Shown here one piece after another: positions 15,146 to 22,229 of a stretch of DNA of 38,778 bases. Every line of letters starts with the position of its first letter. Position 1 is the first letter of the stretch. The notes beneath the pieces are model-generated. The model did no database searches. It was not told the DNA's origin and was given only the letters and a program-made list of their open reading frames with translations. The stretch comes from Microcaldota archaeon. GTDB lineage: Archaea; Micrarchaeota; Micrarchaeia; Anstonellales; Bilamarchaeaceae. The position numbers and the translations under genes were made by a program. The DNA is taken from the NCBI GenBank assembly GCA_014727975.1, contig WJMK01000010.1, forward strand, positions 1 through 38,778. Reading direction: 5' to 3'.

Positions 15146-17491
15146 CTAAGCTTCTTTTTCTTCTTCAGCCTTTTCCACTTTGAATTCGCCTTCTTTTATT
15201 TCCCGGATTCTTGTGATTTTCTTCACTTCTTCAATTAGTTCCGGGTCCAGTCCTAGTTTCGGAGTGATAAGGATTATCTCCGCGCCCTGGGAAATCTGGG
15301 CTGCTGCCTTTGCCTGCCTTATCCGGGAGATGATTTCCCGCATGGGCTCAACCTTCTCAAATTCCTGTGGGAACCTGTTTCCCACCTTTGGCCAGGGAGT
15401 AAAGTTTATTGTGTCTCCCTCCCTTCCTCCGAACATCCCATGGTAGATTTCCTCGGAAATGTGCGGAGAAACAGGCGCAAGCATCTTTATGAAGGAATAG
15501 AGGACTTCGTGCAGCACGTACTGCGCTGCCTTCTTGGATTCGTCATCCTCCCCGTATGTGCGGTACTTCACGTACTCAAGGTAGTCATCGCAGAAATCGT
15601 GCCAGAAGAAATCATGGAGCTTGCGCATGCACCTGTGGAATTCGTAATTCTCCATTGCATCCGTGCATTCTTCAATTGCCTTGTTGAGCGATTCCATCAT
15701 CCACTTGTCAACTAACTTCAATTCGGGCTTGGAATTGTCGTATCCCTCCAGCCCCTTCTGCACAAACTTGGACGCATTCCACACCTTGTTCAAAAATGAC
15801 TTGGCAAACTTGATGTCTTCATAGGAAAATGGGCGGTCCTTGGCCATTGCCCCGCTCATTGCTGCCCACTGCCTTATTGCATCCGCAGGGTACTCCTTGA
15901 GCAGGTCCGTGGGGGAGATTACATTGCCCAGGGATTTGCTCATCTTGCGCCCATCTGGGGCAAGCACATTCCCATTCAGGAGCACAACATCCCAGGGCTT
16001 CTCCCCTGTTATTCCAATCCCTGAGCGGTAAATGGTGTAGAACGCCCAGGTGCGCACAATCTCCACGCCCTGGGGGCGGAGGGCGCTCGGGTACATCCTT
16101 TCCCATCCTTCCCTGTCCGGCCACCCTGCCACAATCAGCGGGGTAATGGAAGAATCCACCCAGCAATCCAGCACAGATTCCTCGGGCTTCATTTTCCCGC
16201 CGCACTTGCAGGTTTTTTCCGGGGCTTTTTCCGGGTAGAACGGAAGGGAATCTGCTTTTGCTGTTTTTCCGCATTTTTCGCAATAGTAAAATGGTATTGG
16301 GGTCCCGAAATGCCTCTGCCTGGAGATTACCCAGTCCCATTCAATTGAATCCGCCCAGTTGTCCAGGTAGTTTATGCCAAATTCCGGCACCCAGCGCATC
16401 TCCCGGGCCATTTGCTTGATTTTCTCCCTGTGGTTTGTGATGTCTGCAAACCACTGCTTGCTCATTGCATATTCTACAGGTGCCTTGCAGCGGTCGTGGA
16501 CCTTGATTACCTGGGGAAGGGTTTCCTGCTTTACGATTTTGCCTTCCTCCCTGAATTTCTGGATTAGAGTTTCCTTTGCCTGGGCAGGCTTGAGGCCGTC
16601 GAATTCTCCTGTTCCTGTGAGCTTCCCGTGCTGGTCCAGGATTGAAATAATGGGGAGCTTGTGCCTGTATGCCCAAACAATATCCTGCTTGTCCCCGAAA
16701 GTGCAGACCATCAGGAGACCGGTCCCGTATTCCTTGTCCACGTCCTTGTCAGGGATTATGGGCACTTCCTTGCCCAATGCAGTAGTTGCTTTTTTCCCTT
16801 CCAGGCTTTTGTAGCGCTCATCATCAGGGTGGTACATCACCGCAACGCACGCATACATCAGCTCCGGGCGGGTGGTTGCAATAATAAGGTCTTCCCCTTC
16901 CGGGCCCTTGAAAACGATATGGTTGAGCAGGGCTTCGCGCTCAAGGTCCTCGGTATCTGTTTTTGCAAGGGCGCTGTGGCATTTGTAGCACCAGAAAACC
17001 GGGTGCTCATCCCTGTAAATCATATTCTTGTCATACATGATGTGGAGGGAAAGCTGGACCTTGCGGTGGTAATCCTTGTCCAGGGTTCGGTACTGGTGCT
17101 CCCAGTCCGGGGAGAAGCCCAGCTTCACCATGGAATCCTTCATTTTCTCAATCATTTTGTCGGTCCACTCCACGCACTTTTCCCTGAATTCTTCGCGGGA
17201 GAGCCTCCCATACTTTTTCTCTACCTTGGTTTCTGTGGGGAACCCCTGGGTATCCCAGCCCTGCGGGTAGTAAACGTTGAAGCCCTGCATGCGCTTGTAG
17301 CGCGCAACAAAATCAAAATATGCATAGGAAAGGGCATGGCCCATGTGCAGCTCCCCGCTCGTAAAGGGCGGGGGGGTGTCTATTGCGTAGGCTTTGCGGT
17401 CGTCCAGCCCCCTGAATGTGTATGTCCCCTTTTTTTCCCATTCATCCTGCCACTTTTCCTCAATTTCTTGCGAAAACCTCTTTGCGAACAT
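15146..17491 (-). CDS. valS: Valyl-tRNA synthetase
   Basis: The 781-residue class I enzyme charges tRNA-Val. Near the N-terminus PPPFTSGELHMGHALSYAYF carries the HIGH-type motif (HMGH), and DGRKMSKSLGN is the KMSKS loop. The inserted editing domain is seen as IIATTRPELMYACVAVMYHP. Zn-type CxxC pairs occur (CYKC; CEKCGKTAK; CKCGGK). The anticodon-binding helical domain follows KMSKS. At 781 residues it is shorter than many ValRS, mainly at the C-terminus. A TATA-like TTTAATAAGC lies about 30 bases upstream in the gap after the MBL gene. Confidence 0.96.
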   Translation of the reverse strand: MFAKRFSQEIEEKWQDEWEKKGTYTFRGLDDRKAYAIDTPPPFTSGELHMGHALSYAYFDFVARYKRMQGFNVYYPQGWDTQGFPTETKVEKKYGRLSREEFREKCVEWTDKMIEKMKDSMVKLGFSPDWEHQYRTLDKDYHRKVQLSLHIMYDKNMIYRDEHPVFWCYKCHSALAKTDTEDLEREALLNHIVFKGPEGEDLIIATTRPELMYACVAVMYHPDDERYKSLEGKKATTALGKEVPIIPDKDVDKEYGTGLLMVCTFGDKQDIVWAYRHKLPIISILDQHGKLTGTGEFDGLKPAQAKETLIQKFREEGKIVKQETLPQVIKVHDRCKAPVEYAMSKQWFADITNHREKIKQMAREMRWVPEFGINYLDNWADSIEWDWVISRQRHFGTPIPFYYCEKCGKTAKADSLPFYPEKAPEKTCKCGGKMKPEESVLDCWVDSSITPLIVAGWPDREGWERMYPSALRPQGVEIVRTWAFYTIYRSGIGITGEKPWDVVLLNGNVLAPDGRKMSKSLGNVISPTDLLKEYPADAIRQWAAMSGAMAKDRPFSYEDIKFAKSFLNKVWNASKFVQKGLEGYDNSKPELKLVDKWMMESLNKAIEECTDAMENYEFHRCMRKLHDFFWHDFCDDYLEYVKYRTYGEDDESKKAAQYVLHEVLYSFIKMLAPVSPHISEEIYHGMFGGREGDTINFTPWPKVGNRFPQEFEKVEPMREIISRIRQAKAAAQISQGAEIILITPKLGLDPELIEEVKKITRIREIKEGEFKVEKAEEEKEA

Positions 17492-17518
17492 GAAGGTACC
17501 TCAAAAATTAGTTTATTC

Positions 17519-17530
17519 TGCTTATTAAAC
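17519..17530 (-). promoter_or_regulatory. valS: Probable TATA box of valS
   Basis: The minus strand reads GTTTAATAAGCA, about 33 bases before the valS ATG, in a 41-base gap. GAGGT sits about 9 bases before the ATG. Confidence 0.4.
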
Positions 17531-17532
17531 TT

Positions 17533-18297
17533 TTAAAACTGGTCGGAGGCGACTTTCATCCCATCGGTTGCTGCAATCGTCTTTACTCCTGTTTCCTCTT
17601 CTATTTCCTTTGCCTTCTTTTCCGGGGGATAGGACTGCATCTTCATTCCCATGTGGGTAATTATTGCGAGCTTGGGCTGCACCCTTCCGATTAGCCTGGA
17701 AGCGTCTTCTGCAGTGAGGTGGCCATGGTACTGGTCATTGTAGGGCTTCATTACGTTCAGGATGAGCAGGTTGCACCCATCAAAGAGCTTGTCCATTCCT
17801 TCAAAGTATTCCGTATCCCCGGTGTAGCCAATGCGCTTCCCATCCATTTCCAGCACGAAGCCAAATGCAGGAAAAGTGTCGTGCACTGCTTTTGTGAATG
17901 TGAATTTCCCTCCCTCAAATTCAAGGGATTCCCCTGGCTTTGCATTCACAATCGTTTCTACTTTGGAAAGGTGGAACTCGCTTATGCGCTGCCCATCGGT
18001 TTTTCCTTCAAGTGCATCATCCGCACCGATAAGGGTCCCTCCTTTCCTGAGCCCGTAGTTGCTCATTCCTTCTATAAGCACCCCTGCATCGCTTATGTGG
18101 TCTATGTGTGAGTGCGTAACCACCAGGATATCTGTCTTGCGGGGCACCAGGCCAAGGTTGCGCATGTGGACTAATGCTCCGGGGCCAGGGTCCACATGGA
18201 TATTTTTAGAGCCGGAAATAACGAAACCCCCGGTTGCGCGGGTCTGGTTGATTAGGTTTATTCTTCCCCCGCCTGTGCCAAGAAAGATGATTTCCAT
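17533..18297 (-). CDS. Metallo-beta-lactamase-fold hydrolase
   Basis: The 254-residue product has the MBL layout: MEIIFLGTGGGR at the start, IHVDPGPGALVHM, the metal-binding THSHIDHISDAG (HxHxDH), GYTGDTEYFEG with the bridging Asp, and late His residues (HGHLTAED; ITHMGMKM). The order resembles the RNase Z-like and phosphodiesterase branch, but the tRNA-binding exosite arm of RNase Z is not evident. Substrate unknown. A TATA at about 18320-18332 lies within the end of the upstream gene, about 25 bases before the ATG, suggesting a leaderless transcript. Confidence 0.85.
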   Translation of the reverse strand: MEIIFLGTGGGRINLINQTRATGGFVISGSKNIHVDPGPGALVHMRNLGLVPRKTDILVVTHSHIDHISDAGVLIEGMSNYGLRKGGTLIGADDALEGKTDGQRISEFHLSKVETIVNAKPGESLEFEGGKFTFTKAVHDTFPAFGFVLEMDGKRIGYTGDTEYFEGMDKLFDGCNLLILNVMKPYNDQYHGHLTAEDASRLIGRVQPKLAIITHMGMKMQSYPPEKKAKEIEEETGVKTIAATDGMKVASDQF

Positions 18298-18319
18298 TAG
18301 GGAAGTTATGCTGGGGAAT

Positions 18320-18332
18320 CTATAAATCGCTT
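18320..18332 (-). promoter_or_regulatory. TATA box of the MBL-fold gene
   Basis: The minus strand reads AGCGATTTATAGA and ends about 25 bases before the MBL ATG at 18297. It overlaps the last codons of the Ncs6-like gene. Confidence 0.45.
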
Positions 18333-19447
18333 AGCATCTTGCAGCCCATGCACACTTCATCAGAGGAGGGTTCCCCGCATTCACTGCATTCCTTCAATTT
18401 CAGTTTCTTGTCCTTTACTGAATCCTTTACAATTGCCTGGAGCGTGTTGAAGCTGGAGGCAATTTTGCTTTTTGTCCCAGGATACTGGTCCTCTAAGGAG
18501 TTGAGTTCATGGCGCACCGACCAGCGGAGCGCGGAGGTTGCGTGGGGGCAGCAGCACCCGGAGTCGTATTCGTGCCCATGGAGGAATGCGTATGCTGCCA
18601 CTTCCTTTTCCCGGATGTCGCGGAGCGGGCGGATTCTTGGAATTAGCTTTTCATTTTCGATTAGTGGTTCGTTGAAGCGCGCAAAGCGCAGGGGCTCGTT
18701 GCGGATAAGGTTGAGCATTGCGGTCTGCGCCACATCATCTAAATTGTGGCCGATTGCAACCTTGTCCATCCCGAGCTCCCGGGCTTTTGAGTTTAGGATT
18801 TTCCTGCGGAGCACCCCGCAGTAGGAGCAGAGGTTTTCTTTTCCTTCTTTTGCAATTTCCGCAATTGTTTTCCCGTGCTCCTCCCTGAATGTATAAACGT
18901 GCTGCTGGATTTCCAGCTCCTTGCAGCGCTTCTTTGCGTTTTGGATTGCCTTGTCCCGGTAGCCTGGGATTCCTTCATCCACTGTGAGTGCAACCATCTC
19001 GAAGGGGAGGGACTCTTTTACTGCAGAAAGCGCGTGCAGGAGCGCATATGAGTCTTTTCCTCCGGATAATGCAACTCCAACCCTGTCTCCTTTAGTGAGC
19101 ATATTGTATTCGCGGATGCTGCGCTTCACCCTCTTTTCAAAAAGTTCCTTGAAGTGTTTTGGGCAGAGGTGCTGGTTTGCATACGCAAGGTAAATTACGG
19201 GTGCGGACTGGCAGTTTGCACATGTGGACGAGTATTCTGCGCGCTTCCAGTGGCCCCTTGGCTCCTGCGGGCTGGAAAGAGGCGGGACATGCTTATAGTA
19301 GATGATTTCCACTTCCTGCCCCTCATGTATAGTGGCAGTTTCCGGGATTAATTTGCCATCTATGGATACGAGTACTGCTTCGGCTGTAATGCCCAGCTCA
19401 TGCAGAAGCTCAATAAGGCTCATTTCTGAAGAAGAAGCAATCTTCAT
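18320..19447 (-). CDS. Ncs6/TtuA-type tRNA thiolase with N-terminal beta-grasp-like domain
   Basis: From about residue 74 the 375-residue product is a TtuA/Ncs6-family enzyme. It has an N-terminal zinc site (CANC, C95, H98), the PP-loop ALSGGKDSYALL (SGGKDS at 128-133), CSYCG (C207, C210), GHNLDDVAQT, a CCC run at 298-300 and a C-terminal CxxC pair (354/357, 366/369). Family members use these cysteines for an Fe-S cluster and thiolate tRNA uridines. Residues 1-52 are extra: LIELLHELGI, AVLVSIDGKLIPETATI and EGQEVEIIYYKH follow the ThiS/MoaD sulfur-carrier pattern, but no Gly-Gly end is present. An in-frame stop directly upstream excludes a longer start. A T-rich TATA lies about 25 bases before the ATG. 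Confidence 0.88.
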   Translation of the reverse strand: MKIASSSEMSLIELLHELGITAEAVLVSIDGKLIPETATIHEGQEVEIIYYKHVPPLSSPQEPRGHWKRAEYSSTCANCQSAPVIYLAYANQHLCPKHFKELFEKRVKRSIREYNMLTKGDRVGVALSGGKDSYALLHALSAVKESLPFEMVALTVDEGIPGYRDKAIQNAKKRCKELEIQQHVYTFREEHGKTIAEIAKEGKENLCSYCGVLRRKILNSKARELGMDKVAIGHNLDDVAQTAMLNLIRNEPLRFARFNEPLIENEKLIPRIRPLRDIREKEVAAYAFLHGHEYDSGCCCPHATSALRWSVRHELNSLEDQYPGTKSKIASSFNTLQAIVKDSVKDKKLKLKECSECGEPSSDEVCMGCKMLSDL

Positions 19448-19546
19448 GCATCAAATTGGATTGTTACAAGAATAAAAAGGTTTCCAGGAGCCTCAAAGAG
19501 CGATGCGGCGATTAGTGGGATTGCCCAAAATGTGGCTCGGGGCTAG

Positions 19547-19759
19547 CTAGAAGGCCTTCAGGGCTGCAAGTGAAAGATAGGCAACAAGGACACAGCTGAG
19601 CAGGGTGATCAGCATTATCATTGATGCTGAAAAAACGCTGAAAAGAACCTGCCTCGGGTCTGCAACAATCCTGGCGTCCGCTTTTTGGGTTGCCCGGGCT
19701 GCCAGGGCAATGGATGCAGGGTCTAATGCTGCTGTCCTGTATGCATAATTTTCTCCCAT
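19547..19759 (-). CDS. Small single-TM protein
   Basis: The 70-residue product has an Ala-rich N-terminal half (LDPASIALAARATQKADARI) and one C-terminal TM segment (SVFSASMIMLITLLSCVLVA). No family is recognised. Support for a real gene comes from the TATA-like ATTTAAATAC about 25 bases before the ATG, the clean TM and the lack of any other gene in the interval. It would be leaderless and divergent from enolase. Confidence 0.5.
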   Translation of the reverse strand: MGENYAYRTAALDPASIALAARATQKADARIVADPRQVLFSVFSASMIMLITLLSCVLVAYLSLAALKAF

Positions 19760-19780
19760 AATTATGTTATATATGGAAGG

Positions 19781-19791
19781 GTATTTAAATG
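19781..19791 (-). promoter_or_regulatory. TATA box of the small TM protein gene
   Basis: The minus strand reads CATTTAAATAC, about 27 bases before the ATG at 19759. Confidence 0.4.
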
Positions 19792-19824
19792 TGTCTATTT
19801 ATGGTCAAAGAAGTAAAAGAAGGA

Positions 19825-19834
19825 GATTATAATG
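19825..19834 (+). promoter_or_regulatory. eno: TATA box of enolase
   Basis: GATTATAATG is centred about 26 bases before the enolase ATG. No ribosome binding site lies at the right distance, so the mRNA is probably leaderless. Confidence 0.45.
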
Positions 19835-19855
19835 CTTTCCTTATAATCCTAAACC

Positions 19856-21100
19856 ATGAAGATAAAATCCGTATTTGCACGGGAGATAATCGACTCAAGG
19901 GGAAACCCCACAATAGAAGTAGACATCAAAACAGAAAGCGGGGGCTTTGGGCGTGCCTCTAGCCCATCAGGCGCTTCCAGGGGGCTGCACGAAGCAGTTG
20001 AATTGAGGGATGGGGGGCCGCGCTTCCATGGAAAGGGCGTGCTCAAGGCAGTGGAAAACGTGAACAAGATTATCGGGCCGGCAATCTACGATATGGAGGC
20101 AAGCCCGCAGGAAGACGTGGACCAGATGATGATTGAGCTGGACGGGACCAAGAACAAGGAAAAACTGGGCGGGAACGCAGTCGTTGCGGTTTCCATGGCA
20201 AACCTGAAGGCTGCCGCATCCACAAGGAAGATGGCGCTGTACGATTTTATGGGCGGGGAAAAGCTTCCTATCCCTCTCCTGAACATAATCAACGGGGGGA
20301 AGCACGCAGGCAATGGATTGTCCATACAGGAGTTCATGGTGATACCTGCAAAAACTGAGTGCTTCTCGGATGGGCTGAGGGCAGCATGCGAAATCTACAA
20401 AACCCTTAATGAAAAGCTTGTGAAGAAATATGGCCGCACTTCAAGGAACGTGGGGGATGAGGGAGGCTTTGCCCCCCCGATGAGCAGGAGTTCAGAGGCC
20501 CTGGATGCTATTTCCGAGTCAATAGAGGAATGCGGATATTCCAGGATCGTGGGGATAGGGATGGATGCAGCCGCGTCCTCATTCTACCGTGAAAGCGACG
20601 GAAAATATTTTATGGATGGAAATTACCTGGAAAGGGGGCAGTTGATTGATTATTATGGGGGGCTGCTGGAGCAGTACCCAATCTACAGCATAGAGGACCC
20701 GCTCTTTGAAGAGGATTTTGAAGGGTTTGCAGAGTTCACTGAAAAATTCGGGAACAAAATCCAGGTTGTGGGGGACGACCTGGTTGTAACCAATGCAGAA
20801 AGGGTGCAGAAGGCAGTGGAGATGAAGGCAATGAATGCGCTCCTGCTGAAAGTGAACCAGATTGGCACCGTAACCGAAGCAAGAAAGGCTGCGCAGATTG
20901 CAACCGATGCAGGTATGCAGGTAGTGGTAAGCCACCGCTCAGGGGAGACTGAAGACACCTTTATTTCAGACCTTGCAGTTGGGATGGGCGCTACCCAAAT
21001 CAAAAGCGGGGCCCCTGCAAGAGGGGAAAGGACTGCTAAATACAACCGCCTCCTCAGGATTGAAGAAAAGCTGGGAAAGCATTATTCACAGGTATGGTGA
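19856..21100 (+). CDS. eno: Enolase
   Basis: The 414-residue enzyme interconverts 2-phosphoglycerate and phosphoenolpyruvate. It shows the N-terminal AREIIDSRGNPTIEVD, the GGKHAGNGLSIQEFMVIP loop, Mg-ligand regions GIGMDAAASSFY, YSIEDPLFEEDF and VVGDDLVVTN, and the catalytic signature LLLKVNQIGTVTEA with SHRSGETEDTFISDLAVG. It is full length, with no motif missing. A small membrane-protein gene follows after 28 bases with a strong GGAGG site, so the two are probably one transcript. Confidence 0.97.
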   Translation: MKIKSVFAREIIDSRGNPTIEVDIKTESGGFGRASSPSGASRGLHEAVELRDGGPRFHGKGVLKAVENVNKIIGPAIYDMEASPQEDVDQMMIELDGTKNKEKLGGNAVVAVSMANLKAAASTRKMALYDFMGGEKLPIPLLNIINGGKHAGNGLSIQEFMVIPAKTECFSDGLRAACEIYKTLNEKLVKKYGRTSRNVGDEGGFAPPMSRSSEALDAISESIEECGYSRIVGIGMDAAASSFYRESDGKYFMDGNYLERGQLIDYYGGLLEQYPIYSIEDPLFEEDFEGFAEFTEKFGNKIQVVGDDLVVTNAERVQKAVEMKAMNALLLKVNQIGTVTEARKAAQIATDAGMQVVVSHRSGETEDTFISDLAVGMGATQIKSGAPARGERTAKYNRLLRIEEKLGKHYSQVW

Positions 21101-21128
21101 CCCAATATGATGGAAAGGAGGAAATCCG

Positions 21129-21524
21129 GTGGGTTTGCCAAAACCCCGGGAGTGTGAGGCATTGAAGGATTCGCTCATCTATTTTGCTTCAGGCCCGATA
21201 AGCTGGCTGGGGGAAATCATTATGCTCTTTGGAGCCTACAACGGATTTTACGGTGATGGTTTAGTCCTCATGGGCTTCGGCTTCTCCCTCATCTGCATAG
21301 GGGAGGGGATGAACCTGCTGAGGAAAATGAAGCAGGCCGAGATTGAATTGCTCCATGAAAACATAACCAGGGAGCTCCTGAAAAACATGGCTTTCCCGTT
21401 TCTCTGGATCATTGTTTTCTTTGCAACAGGGATGGAGCTGTTTCTCGCCCTTTCAGTTGCAACAGGTGCAAAATCAATAGTTAAAAATGCAAGGATTGCC
21501 TCCAGCTTTTACCTTACTTCTTAG
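21129..21524 (+). CDS. Small polytopic membrane protein downstream of enolase
   Basis: The 131-residue product starts at GTG with GGAGG 8 bases upstream, the clearest ribosome binding site in this region. There are three to four hydrophobic segments: about 15-38 (LGEIIMLFGAYNGF), 42-60 (GLVLMGFGFSLICIG) and 88-115 (FPFLWIIVFFATGMELFLAL). A charged loop (LLRKMKQAEIELLHENITRE) lies between. I do not recognise the family. Its end overlaps the end of the K+ channel gene by 11 bases. Confidence 0.65.
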   Translation: MGLPKPRECEALKDSLIYFASGPISWLGEIIMLFGAYNGFYGDGLVLMGFGFSLICIGEGMNLLRKMKQAEIELLHENITRELLKNMAFPFLWIIVFFATGMELFLALSVATGAKSIVKNARIASSFYLTS

Positions 21525-21951
21525 TGCGCTTTCTTTTTGCTGACGGCCTTGCAGGATTTATTATCTGGCGTATGTCCCGGGGAATCTCTTCCGGGGACAT
21601 CTCGCTGTAATACTTTTTCTTTTTCTCCTTCTTGCTCCCTCTGTCCATTATATGGGCAACGAAGGGGAAAAGCCGGTGGTCTATCTTTTCCTCCCTGTAT
21701 TTTGAAATCGTGTAAATTAGGTAAAATCCTATTGAGATTCCAGTCCACATAAAAAATACCGTAAAGATCTTTCCTTCATCGGTTGATGGCACGAAATCCC
21801 CGTAGCCCACAGTTGTGAAAGTAGCAGTCATGAAATAGATGGAGTCCACCCATCTCCAATGCTCAAGATTATGGTAAGCAATTGCACCAAAAGCGTAAAG
21901 TATTGCAATAAGCAGGAAAGCAAAAATTAAGCTCTTGGTAATTTCCTCCAT
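21514..21951 (-). CDS. Two-TM potassium channel
   Basis: The 145-residue product has TM1 at about 7-26, a pore helix and selectivity filter TATFTTVGYGDFVPS (TVGYGD at 47-52), TM2 at about 62-82 and a basic, Lys-rich cytoplasmic tail. No RCK/TrkA-N domain follows, so it is a KcsA-like minimal channel; four subunits would form the pore. The frame extends to 21993, but that part contains a TATA box (21971-21983), so the ATG at 21951 is the likely, leaderless start. Confidence 0.85.
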   Translation of the reverse strand: MEEITKSLIFAFLLIAILYAFGAIAYHNLEHWRWVDSIYFMTATFTTVGYGDFVPSTDEGKIFTVFFMWTGISIGFYLIYTISKYREEKIDHRLFPFVAHIMDRGSKKEKKKKYYSEMSPEEIPRDIRQIINPARPSAKRKRTKK

Positions 21952-21970
21952 GGGAAAAAATCCCGTGGAA

Positions 21971-21983
21971 CCTTTTAAATACC
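21971..21983 (-). promoter_or_regulatory. TATA box of the K+ channel gene
   Basis: The minus strand reads GGTATTTAAAAGG, centred about 26 bases before the ATG at 21951. Confidence 0.55.
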
Positions 21984-22038
21984 TTTGGGGCAATCAATAG
22001 TTTCCTTAGAAAATGCTTGTATAATTAGAGGTATTAAC

Positions 22039-22227
22039 ATGGCGATACTGGTATGTGACAGGTGCGGCAAAAAAACCGCAAAGCTTGACACCTGCAACTA
22101 CTGCAGAAAGGAATGCTGCGTTTCCTGCGTAAAAAGCTCCAAAAGAGTTGGAAAGGGGAGCAAGGCATACATCTGCAAAGATTGCTGGACAAAAATGGAC
22201 AGGAGAAAGAAATTCAAGAGCGCATAG
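22039..22227 (+). CDS. Small zinc-finger protein
   Basis: The 62-residue basic protein begins MAILVCDRCGKKTAKLDTCN and has paired cysteines C6/C9, C19/C22, a CC at 26-27 with C30, and C46/C49. These are enough for two zinc sites, and the tail is basic (KMDRRKKFKSA). The frame opens at 21985, but GAGGT 6 bases before the ATG at 22039 fixes the start. It is probably a nucleic-acid- or ribosome-binding protein; no family name can be given. It ends 2 bases from the converging ileS stop. Confidence 0.72.
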   Translation: MAILVCDRCGKKTAKLDTCNYCRKECCVSCVKSSKRVGKGSKAYICKDCWTKMDRRKKFKSA

Positions 22228-22229
22228 GC

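Noticed and set aside
16661-17536. 291-codon plus-strand open frame
   Set aside because: Antisense to valS, which has all class I synthetase motifs. The translated product has no recognisable domain.
19801-19962. 53-codon frame starting before and overlapping enolase
   Set aside because: The first 18 residues look protein-like, but the frame ends inside eno, has no ribosome binding site, and its start lies upstream of the eno TATA.
21952-21993. Longer start (TTG) for the K+ channel
   Set aside because: The added codons contain the TATA box GGTATTTAAAAGG at the right distance for a leaderless start at 21951.
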